Origin: DATLWN01 sp963764315
GTDB taxonomy: Bacteria > Pseudomonadota > Zetaproteobacteria > Mariprofundales > Mariprofundaceae
NCBI GenBank assembly: GCA_963764315.1
Contig: CAVXSB010000006.1
Span: forward strand, 248,001 to 312,000
Direction of reading: 5' to 3'
DNA length: 64,000 bases
The stretch's first letter is position 1. Every line of letters begins with the position of its first letter. Below are positions 52,015-64,000 of the stretch, in pieces. The translations under genes were made by a program, and so were the position numbers. Below the pieces are notes generated by a model. It saw only the letters and a list, made by a program, of their open reading frames with translations, searched no databases and was not told the origin of the DNA.

Positions 52015-53403
52015 ATGATCAAACATGTGCACATCCTCGGCATCTGCGGTACCGCCATGGCCGCCATCGCCAAGCTCGCGAAGGACAGCGGCTATATCGT
52101 CACTGGCTCGGATGCCGGGGTGTATCCGCCGATGTCGGATTTCCTGCGCGCGGAGGGCATCGCCGTCTTCGAGGGCTATGAGGCCGCACATCTCGATCCG
52201 GCGCCGGACCTGGTGGTGATCGGCAATGCCATGAGCCGCGGCAATGCCGAGGTCGAGGCGGTGCTCGATCTGGGCCTGGAATACTGTTCCGGCCCGGAGT
52301 TCGTCGGCCGCTACATCCTGCCCGGGCGCCATGCCGTGGTGGTGGCCGGCACCCATGGCAAGACCACGACCGCCAGCCTGATGGCGCATGTGCTGGAGGC
52401 GGGCGGGGAGATGCCGGGCTTCCTGATCGGCGGTATCCCCGAGGATTTCGGCACCGGCGCCAGGATCGGTACCGGCACGCACTTCGTCATCGAGGGCGAT
52501 GAATACGATACGGCCTTCTTCGACAAGCGTTCGAAGTTCCTGCATTACCGGGCGCGCACGCTGATTTTGAACAACCTCGAATACGATCACGCCGATATCT
52601 TCCCGGATCTGGACGCCATCAAACGCCAGTTTGCGCACCTGCTGCGCACGGTGCCGGCCAGCGGCAACATCATCGTCAACGCCGAGGACGAGGCACTCGC
52701 CGAGGTGCTGGCCCAGGGCTGCTGGAGCGCCGTGGTGCGCTTCGCCCGCTATGGCAGCGGGGTGGCCGCCGACTGGTTCTGGGAGCCGCTGGCGGAAGAC
52801 GGATCGCGCTTCCGACTGTGGCACGGCGAGGCGCCGCTGGGCGAGTTCGCCTGGGATATGATCGGCCTCCACCATATCGCCAATGCCTGTGCCGTGGCCG
52901 CTGCCGCCGAATCGCTGGGCCTGGACGTGCGCACCATCCGTGCGGGGCTGGAGGGCTTTTCCGGCGTGCGCCGGCGCATGACGCTGATCGGCGAGCGCCG
53001 GGGCGTGCGCGTCTTTGATGATTTCGCCCACCATCCGACCGCCATCGCCGGCGTTGTGTCCGCCATGAAGGCCCGGCTCGGCAAGCATGAGCGGTTGTGG
53101 GTCATCCTCGAGCCGCGCTCGAACACCATGCGCACCCGCGTGCACCAGCAGCGGTTGCCGGAGGCGCTGGCCGGTGCCGACCGGGTGATCATGGTGCCGC
53201 CCTCGTCGCGCGACCTGGCGCCGGAGGAGACGCTGGACGTGGCGGCGGTGTGCCGCGCCATCGGCCCGCATGCGCAGGTTTTGGCGGATGCGGATGCCAT
53301 TATTGCCGAGCTGGCTGCCGGTGTGCGGGAGGGGGACCATGTGATGATCCTGTCCAACGGCGGTTTCGACGGCATCCATCGGCGCCTACTGGAGGCCTTG
53401 TGA
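52015..53403 (+). CDS. mpl: UDP-MurNAc:L-Ala-gamma-D-Glu-meso-DAP ligase Mpl
   Basis: Recycles murein tripeptide by attaching it to UDP-MurNAc. It has 462 residues, Mur-ligase fold: GICGTAMAAIA (N-terminal domain), P-loop GTHGKTTTASLM, EGDEYDTAFFDKRSKF, and C-terminal DDFAHHPTAI and EPRSNTMR. EGDEYD is typical of Mpl as distinct from MurC. The gene complements nagZ in recycling. The last base of its stop region overlaps the GTG of the next gene. Confidence 0.96.
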   Translation: MIKHVHILGICGTAMAAIAKLAKDSGYIVTGSDAGVYPPMSDFLRAEGIAVFEGYEAAHLDPAPDLVVIGNAMSRGNAEVEAVLDLGLEYCSGPEFVGRYILPGRHAVVVAGTHGKTTTASLMAHVLEAGGEMPGFLIGGIPEDFGTGARIGTGTHFVIEGDEYDTAFFDKRSKFLHYRARTLILNNLEYDHADIFPDLDAIKRQFAHLLRTVPASGNIIVNAEDEALAEVLAQGCWSAVVRFARYGSGVAADWFWEPLAEDGSRFRLWHGEAPLGEFAWDMIGLHHIANACAVAAAAESLGLDVRTIRAGLEGFSGVRRRMTLIGERRGVRVFDDFAHHPTAIAGVVSAMKARLGKHERLWVILEPRSNTMRTRVHQQRLPEALAGADRVIMVPPSSRDLAPEETLDVAAVCRAIGPHAQVLADADAIIAELAAGVREGDHVMILSNGGFDGIHRRLLEAL

Positions 53404-53921
53404 GCGACGAATTCGAGACCGTCTTCGAGCACAGTACCTACAACCGGGCGGATGGCCCGAGCAAGAGCCAGAAGAAACGCGATGCCAAGGCGCTGCAGGA
53501 TCTCGGTGTCGAGATCATGGAGCAAAAGGCGGACTTCATCCGCGATCTCGATCTGCCGGCCGAGCTTGCGCAGGCGCTACTGGACGGGCAGGCCATGGAG
53601 CGGGGCGCACGCAAGCGCCAGATCAAGTTCATCGGCCGCCTGCTGCGCGATATCGATGTGACGCCGCTGCAGGCGGCATTGGCCAGCCTGAACGAGGAGT
53701 CGGCCGAGGACGTACGGACCTTCCACCGCGTCGAAGCCTGGCGCGACCGCCTGATGGACGAGGGCGAGGATGCCGTCGCAGCGCTTGTGGCCGAGGTGCC
53801 GGCGCTGGAATTGGGCGAGCTGCGCCGGCTGCTGCGCGCCGCTGCCGCTGCCGAGGGCGAGGGGCGCAAGAAGGCGTCCCGTGCCCTGTTCCGCTTCCTG
53901 CGCGGCCAGTTGACCGCCTGA
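53400..53921 (+). CDS. darP: Ribosome-biogenesis protein DarP/YjgA (DUF615)
   Basis: A 173-residue helical protein. SKSQKKRDAKALQDLGVEI at the N-terminus and RKRQIKFIGRLLRDID in the middle are the family signature. The E. coli protein YjgA (DarP) associates with late 50S assembly intermediates. GTG 53400 has GGAGG 4 nt upstream inside the mpl 3' end; the genes overlap by 4 nt. Confidence 0.92.
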   Translation: MSDEFETVFEHSTYNRADGPSKSQKKRDAKALQDLGVEIMEQKADFIRDLDLPAELAQALLDGQAMERGARKRQIKFIGRLLRDIDVTPLQAALASLNEESAEDVRTFHRVEAWRDRLMDEGEDAVAALVAEVPALELGELRRLLRAAAAAEGEGRKKASRALFRFLRGQLTA

Positions 53922-53967
53922 AGACTTTCCCCTGTTCGCCATTTCCATGCCCCGATAGGATTGACCC

Positions 53968-55678
<1,711 letters not shown>

Positions 55679-55683
55679 AGCCC

Positions 55684-56373
55684 ATGGATCTGGGACTGAG
55701 GCTGAAGGCGGTGCCGCCGAAGGCCTGGCTGGCGCTGGTGCTGATACTGGGATTCATCCTGGCCATCCCCATCTGGATGCACAGCACGCCGGAGGAGCGC
55801 CAGCAGTTCAGCCAGACGACGACGACGACGCAGGTGGTCGAGCAGAACAGCGGACCGCTGAATCTGAGTGCTGCGGACCGCGAACGCCTGAAGGCGCTGC
55901 TGAAGCCGGTGCCGGAAAAGAAGCCGAGCGACTTCGAGCGTACGGTATGGATGAAGGACATGGTGCGCTTGATCCGGCCCTGGGTGGAGACGGACAGCGA
56001 GTGCGAGGATATCGCCCAGTGGGTCTACACCTATTCCGTGCGCTACCAGCTGTCGCCGGACCTGATTCTCGGCGTCATCGCGGTGGAATCGCGCTTCGAT
56101 CATTTCGCCGTCAGCAATGCCGGCGCCCGTGGCCTGATGCAGGTCATGCCGTTCTGGAAGGATCAGCTCGGCTCCCCGAGCGACAACCTGTTCTCGATCG
56201 AGACCAATATCCGCTACGGCTGCGCCATCATCCGCCACTACCTCGATCGCTACGGCAAGCTGTCGAAGGCGCTGGCGGCCTACAACGGCTCGCTGAACGA
56301 CCGCTGGTATCCGGCCAAGGTGTTCGCGCAGATGAAGCGCTTCAAGGCCGCGGGCGTGGCCAACGCCAAATAG
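55684..56373 (+). CDS. Membrane-anchored lytic transglycosylase (SLT domain)
   Basis: Cleaves the MurNAc-GlcNAc bond to give anhydro-muropeptides. It has 229 residues: one N-terminal membrane helix (LALVLILGFILAIPIW) followed by a Thr-rich linker and a C-terminal SLT domain with catalytic Glu in VIAVESRFDHFAVSNAGARGLMQ and GCAIIRHYLDRYG. The start at 55684 lies 5 nt after proS. Its products would feed nagZ and mpl. It may belong to the family 1 MltC/EmtA-like group; not resolved. Confidence 0.9.
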   Translation: MDLGLRLKAVPPKAWLALVLILGFILAIPIWMHSTPEERQQFSQTTTTTQVVEQNSGPLNLSAADRERLKALLKPVPEKKPSDFERTVWMKDMVRLIRPWVETDSECEDIAQWVYTYSVRYQLSPDLILGVIAVESRFDHFAVSNAGARGLMQVMPFWKDQLGSPSDNLFSIETNIRYGCAIIRHYLDRYGKLSKALAAYNGSLNDRWYPAKVFAQMKRFKAAGVANAK

Positions 56374-56438
56374 GCCATCCCCGGATTGCCGGCGGCCGCC
56401 CGACATAGGATATTCGCCCTTTGGAAAAGGAGAGGAAG

Positions 56439-56991
56439 ATGCGTGTGATTCCCGTTCTGATGCTGTGTCTGTTGTCGTTCTCGCTGCCGGCCATGGCCGG
56501 CGAGTTTTCGCTGTCCAGCCCCCAGGTCTCCAACGGCGCCTACGTGCCCAAGACAGCAGGTGTATAACGGCTTCGGTTGCAGCGGCGACAACGTGTCGCC
56601 GGCGCTGTCCTGGGCCAATCCGCCAGTGGGCACGCAGAGCTTTGCCGTCACCGTCTATGATCCGGACGCGCCGACCGGCAGTGGCTGGTGGCACTGGGTG
56701 ATCTTCAATATCCCGGCCACCATCGATGCCCTGCCGGTCGGGGCGGGCACGGTCGACGGGCATCTGGCCCCCGAGGGCAGCGTCCAGAGTCGCACCGATT
56801 TCGGCACGGACGGCTACGGCGGCCCATGCCCGCCGGTCGGGGATACCCCCCATCGTTACCGGTTCACCGTCTATGCGCTGAATGTGGACAAGCTGCCGCT
56901 GACCAGCGATGCCATGCCGGAGATGGTCGGCTACTACATCCACCAGCATATGCTGGGCGACGCCCAGATCACCGCCCTGTACGGCCGCTAG
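56439..56991 (+). CDS. Exported YbhB/YbcL (PEBP) family protein; apparent single-base frameshift
   Basis: Phosphatidylethanolamine-binding-protein fold. ATG 56439 (AAGGAG/GAGG before it) opens a signal peptide (PVLMLCLLSFSLPAMAGE). The frame is lost after VPKT; deleting one base near 56553-56555 gives QVYNGFGCSGDN and continues through YDPDAPTGSGWWHWVIFNIP and YGGPCPPVGDTPHRY, the ligand-pocket motifs. About 183 residues after repair. Periplasmic by signal; ligand unknown. It follows the transglycosylase by 65 nt. Confidence 0.85.
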
Positions 56992-57004
56992 CCCTCGACG
57001 GGTG

Positions 57005-57629
57005 CTATAGCGCCTGTGCCATGACGGCGCGGAACATGTCCGCGGTCAGCCGCCGGGTCTGCGTGTTGTAGCGCGAGCAGTGGTAGCTGTCGGTGAATCG
57101 CCGCCCGTCCGGCAGCACATGGGCGGCCCCGTGCGCGAAGGGGTAATCCTTGGGGCGCAGGCCGTAGGCCCATAGCACGGCCTGGTGGGCGATCGTACCC
57201 AGGGCCAGCAGGTTGCAGTGATCCGGCAGGGTGCGGATCTCGTGGGCGAGAAACGGGTTGCAGGCGCGAATTTCCGCCGTCTCCGGCTTGTTCTGCGGCG
57301 GCAGGCATTTGACGGCATTGCTGATGCGCACGCCGTGCAGCCGTAGCCCGTCATCGGCGTGCTCGGATGTGGCGGCCGAGGCCAGCCCCAGCGCGAACAG
57401 TGTCTCGATAGAGCAGGATGCCGGCGAAATCGCCGGTGAAGGGGCGGCCGGTGCGGTTGGCCCCGTGCATGCCCGGGGCCAGCCCGACGATCAGCAGGCG
57501 CGGTTCGGCGTCGCCGAACGGGGGCACCGGGGCGCAGTGATAGTCCGGATGCTCATGCCGCAGCGTATCCAGGAATCCGGCCAGGCGCGGGCAGCGCCGG
57601 CATCCGGCATCGAAATCGGTTTCAGCCAT
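57005..57629 (-). CDS. Family 5-type uracil-DNA glycosylase (UdgB-like), 4Fe-4S; apparent single-base frameshift
   Basis: Excises uracil and other deaminated bases. N-terminal part from ATG 57629: Cys pair CRRC, then motif A GLAPGMHGANRTGRPFTGD, whose lack of an acidic residue fits family 5. The frame shifts at about 57407-57408; removing one base gives LLYETLFALGLASAATSEHADDGL and leads to SNAVKCLPPQNKPE with the second Cys pair and SYHCSRYNTQTRRLT (motif B). About 207 residues. It overlaps rdgB by 8 nt. Confidence 0.85.
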
Positions 57630-58206
57630 GGGTACGGAGCTTTTCGGCCAACAGGCGCAGGGCCCTGCCCCGGTGCGAGACGGATGCCTTCTCCTCGGGG
57701 CTGGCCGCGGCAAATCGCTTGCCGAGCTCCGGGCAGAAGAACAGCGGGTCGTAGCCGAAGCCGGCCGTACCCTCCGCTGCCTCGGCGATCATGCCCTCGA
57801 CGATACCTTCGGCGGTGACGGCTTCCCGCCTATCCGGCCAGGCCAGGTGCAGGGCGCAGACGAAGCGGGCCGTGCGCGCAGCCTTGCCCTGCATGGCGGC
57901 CAGCAGCTTGGCATTGTTGGCGGCGTCGTCGGCATTGGGGCCGGCATAGCGGCTGGAGTACACGCCCGGCGCGCCGGCGAGGGCGTCGACCACCAGCCCC
58001 GAATCGTCGGCCAGGGCCGGACAATCGTTGGCGGTGGCGAAGGCCTCGGCCTTCTTGCGCGCATTGGTGGCGAAGTCCAGGCCGTCCTCGACGACATCGA
58101 CGAAGCGGGTGGCCTCGGGCGGTACGATATCGATGGCCAGGCCCGCGAGGATGCGGGCGATCTCGGCGCGTTTCTTGGCGTTGTTGCTGGCGATGACCAG
58201 GCGCAT
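57622..58206 (-). CDS. rdgB: dITP/XTP pyrophosphatase RdgB
   Basis: Hydrolyses dITP, ITP and XTP to monophosphates, keeping deaminated purines out of nucleic acid. It has 194 residues. Motifs: ASNNAKKRAEI at the N-terminus, LADDSGLVVDALAGAPGVYSSRYAG, and GFGYDPLFF with SHRGRAL. The pairing with a deaminated-base glycosylase gene downstream is functionally sensible. It starts 1 nt after the rph stop. Confidence 0.95.
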   Translation of the reverse strand: MRLVIASNNAKKRAEIARILAGLAIDIVPPEATRFVDVVEDGLDFATNARKKAEAFATANDCPALADDSGLVVDALAGAPGVYSSRYAGPNADDAANNAKLLAAMQGKAARTARFVCALHLAWPDRREAVTAEGIVEGMIAEAAEGTAGFGYDPLFFCPELGKRFAAASPEEKASVSHRGRALRLLAEKLRTHG

Positions 58207-58207
58207 G

Positions 58208-58921
<714 letters not shown>

Positions 58922-58937
58922 AATTGTTTATCTCCAG

Positions 58938-59666
58938 TCAGGAATGTGGTGCTTTGCCCTTGGACAGCCATGCCTTCAGGGCTTTCGGGCTCTTCAAGCC
59001 GGCGAACATGCGGCCGTCGCGGGCGATGATGGTCGGCGTGCCGTGAATGCCCAACTTCTCACCCAGGGCCCGGATCTCGTCCAGCCCCTTGGTGTCGCAA
59101 TGGCCTGCCGGCGGATCGGCGTTGTGGAGCATGACGTCGAGCAGCTCCTGGTGCCGGTGTTTGGCGCACCAGATCGCCTCGGCATGGACACGGGCCTTCG
59201 GATGGATGCGCGCCAGCGGATACAGGAAGGTGTAGACCTTGATGCCCTGCATATGCTGCAGCTCGTCCTCGAGCCGGCGGCAGAACGGGCAGTCCGGATC
59301 GGTGAAGATCGCCACCTCCATACCCTTCGGGTCGCCGGAGACGATGGCCTTGTCCAGCGGCAACACGGACCAGTCGATGCGGTTGATCTGCTCCAGGCGG
59401 TCTCCGGTCAAATCCTCGTGCGTGCGGGTATCGAAAATATGGCCACCGGCGATCAGCAGTGTGCCCTTGGCATTGCTGTAGAAGATATTGTGTCCCGATT
59501 GCACCTCATACAACCCCTCGATGGGGGACGGGCGTACGGCATCGATCTTCAGATCGGTGATCTGATGGCGGATCTGTTGCTCGGCCTTGCCGATATCCGC
59601 GGCATGCGCAGGCCACGGCAACAGCATGGCAAGCAGGGCAATCGCTTGCATCCATGATATGCGCAT
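58938..59666 (-). CDS. dsbC: Thiol:disulfide interchange protein, DsbC-like
   Basis: Periplasmic disulfide isomerase. It has 242 residues with a signal peptide (ALLAMLLPWPAHAAD), an N-terminal dimerisation domain (YEVQSGHNIFYSNAKGTLLIAGGHIFD), and a thioredoxin domain with active site CPFC (FTDPDCPFCRRLEDEL); cis-Pro is in HGTPTIIA. AGGAGG is 6 nt before ATG 59666. A thioredoxin-like gene lies upstream on the same strand, so the two may serve the same periplasmic redox pathway. No dsbD is visible. Confidence 0.92.
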   Translation of the reverse strand: MRISWMQAIALLAMLLPWPAHAADIGKAEQQIRHQITDLKIDAVRPSPIEGLYEVQSGHNIFYSNAKGTLLIAGGHIFDTRTHEDLTGDRLEQINRIDWSVLPLDKAIVSGDPKGMEVAIFTDPDCPFCRRLEDELQHMQGIKVYTFLYPLARIHPKARVHAEAIWCAKHRHQELLDVMLHNADPPAGHCDTKGLDEIRALGEKLGIHGTPTIIARDGRMFAGLKSPKALKAWLSKGKAPHS

Positions 59667-59736
59667 CGATGGCCTCCTGGATTCGAACTTGCCGATGGTG
59701 GCGTGTCGGCGCCGCGGCGGCAAGTGGGAAGGACGC

Positions 59737-60231
59737 TTACTCCTTCTCCGTGCTCCCCTTGTGCATGGACTCGAGGATAGAGTCGCTGAAGGTGTCCGCA
59801 CCCCACGGGCTGGCGCCGTGCACTGTGCGCAGCACATGGCCCTTCGGGCCGATGATCATGGTCATCGGCAGGGCGCGCACGCCGATATAGGTGGCGTCTT
59901 CCACGGTGCCCATCAGTACCGGCACGCCGTTCAGCTGGTGGGCCTTCAGGAAATGCGCGGCATCGTGCTTACTGTCATCGAGCGAGATCGGCACGAACAC
60001 GATGTTCGGATGGGCCTTGGCCCAGGCGACGATCTCCGGCATCTCAGCCCGGCACGGCGGGCACCATGAGGCCCAGAAATGCACCATCACGTAATGCCCG
60101 GCGTCCTGCGCCAGGGATTCCGTCTTGGCGTGATTCTTCCACTGGATAGCATGCACGTTGATGGCTTGCGCCGGCGATGCGGCCAGCAGCGCGAACGCGG
60201 CGATCGCCGCGGCGAACAAGGTCTTTTTCAT
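59737..60231 (-). CDS. Periplasmic TlpA/ResA-like thioredoxin
   Basis: A 164-residue protein: signal peptide (KKTLFAAAIAAFALLAASPAQA), then a thioredoxin fold with WASWCPPCRAEMP. CPPC is typical of TlpA/ResA-type reductants. The cis-Pro region is ALPMTMIIGP. ATG 60231 is preceded by a G-rich ribosome site (GGGGAGGGGGG). Co-oriented with dsbC 70 nt downstream; may deliver electrons to DsbC or to cytochrome-maturation partners. Divergent from ftsY across 191 bases with no recognised element. Confidence 0.9.
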   Translation of the reverse strand: MKKTLFAAAIAAFALLAASPAQAINVHAIQWKNHAKTESLAQDAGHYVMVHFWASWCPPCRAEMPEIVAWAKAHPNIVFVPISLDDSKHDAAHFLKAHQLNGVPVLMGTVEDATYIGVRALPMTMIIGPKGHVLRTVHGASPWGADTFSDSILESMHKGSTEKE

Positions 60232-60422
60232 GGCAATTACCCCCCCTCCCCAGATCCAGGCCCGTCCCCACAGGCCGAAACGAGATATTATATAGCGTTC
60301 CAAGCATGTTGCCAACGCCGTCCGGGCGGATTGCAGGCTCGCGGAAATGCAGCCTCGATGCCGCTTGCATGGGGCCGCCGCCGCCCTAGCCTTGGGTGCG
60401 GACGAAGGGCCAGGAGGGTGCG

Positions 60423-61325
<903 letters not shown>

Positions 61326-61378
61326 TGTGCCGGTGCTGCCCGGCCGTCACCAAGCGCTACTGAAAGGAAGGATCCCCC

Positions 61379-61633
61379 ATGAACGTCCAAATCGATTCCA
61401 GCCAGTTTCCCAAGCCCCGATTTCCGGTTGGCACCATCTACAAGCCGGGCACCCGCAACGAGTGTACCGTCTGCAATATCCTCTACACCTTCGACGACAC
61501 CGGAAGGCTGATCAAGGTCCGATACGAAGCCACCTTCATGCACGCCGGACAGCTGGTGAAGATGTACGACATCCACGAGGACCGCATCGAGAAATTCCTG
61601 GTGTCGGTCCCTGAGTCCAACGCCCAAGAGTAA
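61379..61633 (+). CDS. Small CxxC protein of unknown function
   Basis: I do not recognise this 84-residue protein. ECTVCNILYTFD has a CxxC pair; the rest (YEATFMHAGQLVKMYDIHEDRIEKFL) looks like a small beta-alpha domain. A good ribosome site, AAAGGAAGGA, precedes ATG 61379. Follows ftsY by 53 nt and may be co-transcribed. No signal peptide. Confidence 0.6.
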   Translation: MNVQIDSSQFPKPRFPVGTIYKPGTRNECTVCNILYTFDDTGRLIKVRYEATFMHAGQLVKMYDIHEDRIEKFLVSVPESNAQE

Positions 61634-61765
61634 GCCCCATGATCCAGCCGCGTTTCCCTTCAGCGTGCAATCGAATCAGCAAGGCATGCAGGCATCTTTG
61701 AGTGCCCGATTCGGCTGCCGGAAGCAGCCAGAAAACGGCAGTGTGAAACTGAAGGGCCTGCGGTC

Positions 61766-62929
61766 CTAGAATAATTCGGCGGCGACGCTGTCGGCTTGGG
61801 CCAGGCCCTCTTCGCTCAGGTGAAGCGATGCATCGTCGGCGAGGACGACGCCGGCCTGCAGCCAGGGAGCCAGCTCCTTGCCGAACATCGCCAGCACATC
61901 CTCGCCGAACCTGGCGGCGAACCACGGACGGGAGATTCCATCCCGGCGACGCAGGCCCATCCACACCGCCTCGGCAGCGGCCTTGCGCCGGGCAAGCGCC
62001 TCCTCGCTGCCGATGGCATGGCCATGCAGGAGCATCTGCTTCATGTAGCCTTCCGGCGATCGCGCGTTCGTGTAGCGCTGCACGCCTCCGTCCCCATCCA
62101 TATCCCACTTGCCGGAGGCGCCGGCGCCGATGCCGATGTAGTCGCGGTACAGCCAGTAGCCGTCGTTGTGGCGGCAGTGGCGGCCGGAGCGGGCGAAGTT
62201 GGAGACCTCGTAGGCCTCGAAGCCGGCGAGAGCCAGGCGCGCACGCGTCTGCCACAAAAACTGCAGCGACTGTTCGTCGTCCGGCAGCGGGTAGGGGGTG
62301 CGGGCGTGGCGGCTGGCCAGCAACGTGTGCGGCTCTACCGTCAACTGGTAGCAGGACAGGTGTTCGGGGGCGAGATCAATGGCCTGATCCAGCGTGGCCA
62401 TCCAGGCCTCAAGGCCCTGGCCGGGCAGGGCGTAGATCAGGTCCAGGTTGATGTTGGCGAAGCCCGCGCGCCGGGCGATGTCATAGGCACGCACGGCCCC
62501 GTCGCCGTCGTGGATGCGTTCCAGCCAGTTGAGCTCGGCGGCATCGAAGCTCTGCACGCCGATGGACAGGCGATTGACCCCCGCCGACCGGTAGGCGGAG
62601 AAATGCCCGACATCCACCGAGCCCGGGTTGGCCTCCAGCGTGATCTCGGCGTCTTCCGCGATATCGAAATGGCCGGCGGTGGCATCGATGATGGCGCCGA
62701 TCAATGATGGCGGGGCCAGCGACGGGGTACCGCCGCCGAAGAACAGGGCGCCGAGCTTCCTGCCCTGGAACTGCGGCGCTTCGGCCCAGTACGCGAGCTC
62801 GGCGACCAGCGCCCGACCGTAGCCGTCCCAGTCGATGGCCGGGCGTACATGCGAGTTGAAATCGCAATACGGACACTTGTGGGCGCAGAACGGGATATGG
62901 ATATACAGCTGTAGGGGGGAGGGGGGCAT
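61766..62929 (-). CDS. hemW: Heme chaperone HemW (radical SAM)
   Basis: A 387-residue radical SAM protein. The CxxxCxxC cluster motif is PFCAHKCPYCDFNSH; FFGGGTPSL is the SAM-binding GGGTP; EANPGSV and HNDGYWLYRDYIGIGAGA carry the HNxxYW motif that separates HemW heme chaperones from HemN. The C-terminal winged-helix ends at VAAELF. ATG 62929 has no clear Shine-Dalgarno and starts 5 nt after the rng stop, so reinitiation is plausible. Coproporphyrinogen oxidase activity is unlikely. Confidence 0.93.
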   Translation of the reverse strand: MPPSPLQLYIHIPFCAHKCPYCDFNSHVRPAIDWDGYGRALVAELAYWAEAPQFQGRKLGALFFGGGTPSLAPPSLIGAIIDATAGHFDIAEDAEITLEANPGSVDVGHFSAYRSAGVNRLSIGVQSFDAAELNWLERIHDGDGAVRAYDIARRAGFANINLDLIYALPGQGLEAWMATLDQAIDLAPEHLSCYQLTVEPHTLLASRHARTPYPLPDDEQSLQFLWQTRARLALAGFEAYEVSNFARSGRHCRHNDGYWLYRDYIGIGAGASGKWDMDGDGGVQRYTNARSPEGYMKQMLLHGHAIGSEEALARRKAAAEAVWMGLRRRDGISRPWFAARFGEDVLAMFGKELAPWLQAGVVLADDASLHLSEEGLAQADSVAAELF

Positions 62930-62934
62930 GGAGG

Positions 62935-64000
62935 CTACAGCAGCACCACCTCGTAGCGGTCCGGGGGGAAGTTGGCATCGCTCTGCAGCGTGATCTCGCG
63001 CGCCAGGAATTCCTCCATACGCTCCACCGCCTCGTGCTCCTCGCCGACCAACAGGTCGATGATCTCCGGATGGGCGATGATCAGCAGCTTGTCGCAGGGG
63101 TAGGCGCGCGCCTCGGCCACGATATCGCGGAACAGCTGGTAGCAGATGGTGGTGGCGCTCTTGGTATGGCCGGTGCCGTGGCAGCAGGCGCACTCCCGCA
63201 TCAGCGTGCGGCCGATGGAGTCGCGCGTGCGCTTGCGCGTCATCTCCACCAGGCCCAGCTCCGAGAAATGTACGATCTCCGTCTTCGCCTTGTCCCGCTT
63301 CAGGGCATCCGTCAGCACCTCCATCAGGCGAGCCTTGTTCTCCTCGTCCTGCATGTCGATGAAGTCGACGACGATGATGCCGCCGAGGTTGCGCAGGCGC
63401 ATCTGGTGCACGATCTCGTTGATCGCCTCCAGATTGGTCTTGAAGCCGGTCTCCTCCATGTTGCGGGAGCCGACGAAGGAGCCGGAGTTGACGTCGATGG
63501 CCACCAGCGCCTCGGTCTGGTCGATGACGATATGGCCGCCGGATTTCAGCGGCACCTTCTTCTTCAGGGCGTTGTTGATCTCGTCCTCGACGCCGTAGAC
63601 GTCGAAGATCGGGCGCTGGCCGGGGTAGTAGAACAGACGTTTGGCCACGTCCGGCATGAAGCGGCGCGCGAACTTCTTCATCTTCTCGTAGGCCTCGCGC
63701 GAATCGACATGGATCTTCTCGACCTCGTCGTCGACGAAATCGCGCATCACGCGCAGGTAGAGGTTCAGCTCCATATGGATCAGCGAGGCCGGTGCCGCAT
63801 GCTGGGTGCGCTGATCGATGTCCTGCCACAGGCGAAGCAGGAACTCGAGGTCGCGGCGCAGCTCTTCCTCGCTGTGGCCTTCGGCGACGGTGCGGATGAT
63901 CAGGCCGCCGTTGGCCGGCTTCAGCCGCTGGCCGATGGCGAGCAGGCGTTCGCGCTCGCCTGCATGCTCCAGGCGCCGGGCGATGCCGACATGGTTGACC
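62935..64000 (-). CDS. rng: Ribonuclease G, 3' part (5' end outside window)
   Basis: Endoribonuclease of the RNase E/G family, acting in 16S rRNA 5' processing. 355 codons are visible, running off the window edge. Readable features: VNHVGIARRLEHAGERERLL, the catalytic-domain aspartates in ALVAIDVNSGSF and IIVVDFIDMQDE, and the zinc-link CACCHGTGH typical of this family. The C-terminus (PDRYEVVLL) ends without the scaffold region of RNase E, so RNase G rather than RNase E is favoured. hemW follows after 5 nt. Confidence 0.93.
   Translation of the reverse strand, partial: VNHVGIARRLEHAGERERLLAIGQRLKPANGGLIIRTVAEGHSEEELRRDLEFLLRLWQDIDQRTQHAAPASLIHMELNLYLRVMRDFVDDEVEKIHVDSREAYEKMKKFARRFMPDVAKRLFYYPGQRPIFDVYGVEDEINNALKKKVPLKSGGHIVIDQTEALVAIDVNSGSFVGSRNMEETGFKTNLEAINEIVHQMRLRNLGGIIVVDFIDMQDEENKARLMEVLTDALKRDKAKTEIVHFSELGLVEMTRKRTRDSIGRTLMRECACCHGTGHTKSATTICYQLFRDIVAEARAYPCDKLLIIAHPEIIDLLVGEEHEAVERMEEFLAREITLQSDANFPPDRYEVVLL

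Noticed and set aside
62911..62927. G-quadruplex at the hemW start
   Set aside because: Only two G tracts on the plus strand, separated by a single A; they are Pro/Ser codons of hemW on the other strand.

Overview
This is a G+C-rich chromosomal segment from a Gram-negative, diderm proteobacterium. It carries LPS genes (lpxC, lpxK, an LpxL/M-type acyltransferase, waaA, waaC, waaF, kdsB, a heptose-7-phosphate kinase) and a meso-diaminopimelate peptidoglycan pathway (a MurE with a DNPR motif, and mpl). The gene complement suggests a gammaproteobacterium or an Acidithiobacillia-like lineage. A plasma-membrane H+-ATPase, a class III-like PPK2, an MscS channel, copper export and two cation antiporters would suit an acidic or metal-rich habitat. 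The taxonomic and habitat readings are inference.

Layout. 0-5.6 kb: 5'-truncated nagZ, moeZ-like sulfurtransferase/adenylyltransferase, convergent mscS plus DUF432 gene, lipB, dksA and a Sel1-repeat protein. 5.6-11.0 kb: a class III-like PPK2 downstream of a P-type H+-ATPase, an SpoIIAA-like STAS protein and an LpxR-type lipid A deacylase. 11.1-29.7 kb, all minus strand: a complete dcw cluster read mraZ-rsmH-ftsL-ftsI-murE-murF-mraY-murD-ftsW-murG-murC-murB-ddl-ftsQ-ftsA-ftsZ-lpxC, most junctions being 1-11 nt overlaps, with a strong promoter and MraZ boxes in front of mraZ. 29.8-42.4 kb, minus strand: a 15-gene LPS core/lipid A cluster from waaA to kdsB. 42.5-45.4 kb, plus strand: a free-standing cyclic-nucleotide-binding-domain protein followed by two cation antiporters, closed by a 17-bp-stem terminator. 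45.6-49.8 kb: efp, an acidic protein of unknown function, copA and a membrane-anchored cupredoxin. 49.8-51.2 kb: a low-G+C island with a two-gene XRE regulator/nucleotidyltransferase toxin module and its own palindromic operator. 51.2-64 kb: carboxylesterase, mpl, yjgA (darP), proS, a lytic transglycosylase, a PEBP-like protein, a family 5-type uracil-DNA glycosylase, rdgB, rph, dsbC-like, a TlpA-like thioredoxin, ftsY, a small unknown protein, hemW and the 3' part of rng.

The dcw and LPS blocks form one long minus-strand envelope programme: precursor synthesis, septation, and core/lipid A assembly. mpl and nagZ add peptidoglycan recycling.

Eight genes, including ftsI and proS, are interrupted by what look like single-base frameshifts. 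Broken essential genes are not viable, so this pattern is best read as base-level sequencing error. I annotate these genes as single loci and give each break position. I found no rRNA, tRNA, CRISPR array or insertion sequence. No gene-free gap exceeds about 300 bases.

The best candidate for a little-described system is the XRE/nucleotidyltransferase module at 49.8-51.2 kb. Next are the CNB-domain/antiporter operon and the H+-ATPase/PPK2 pair.
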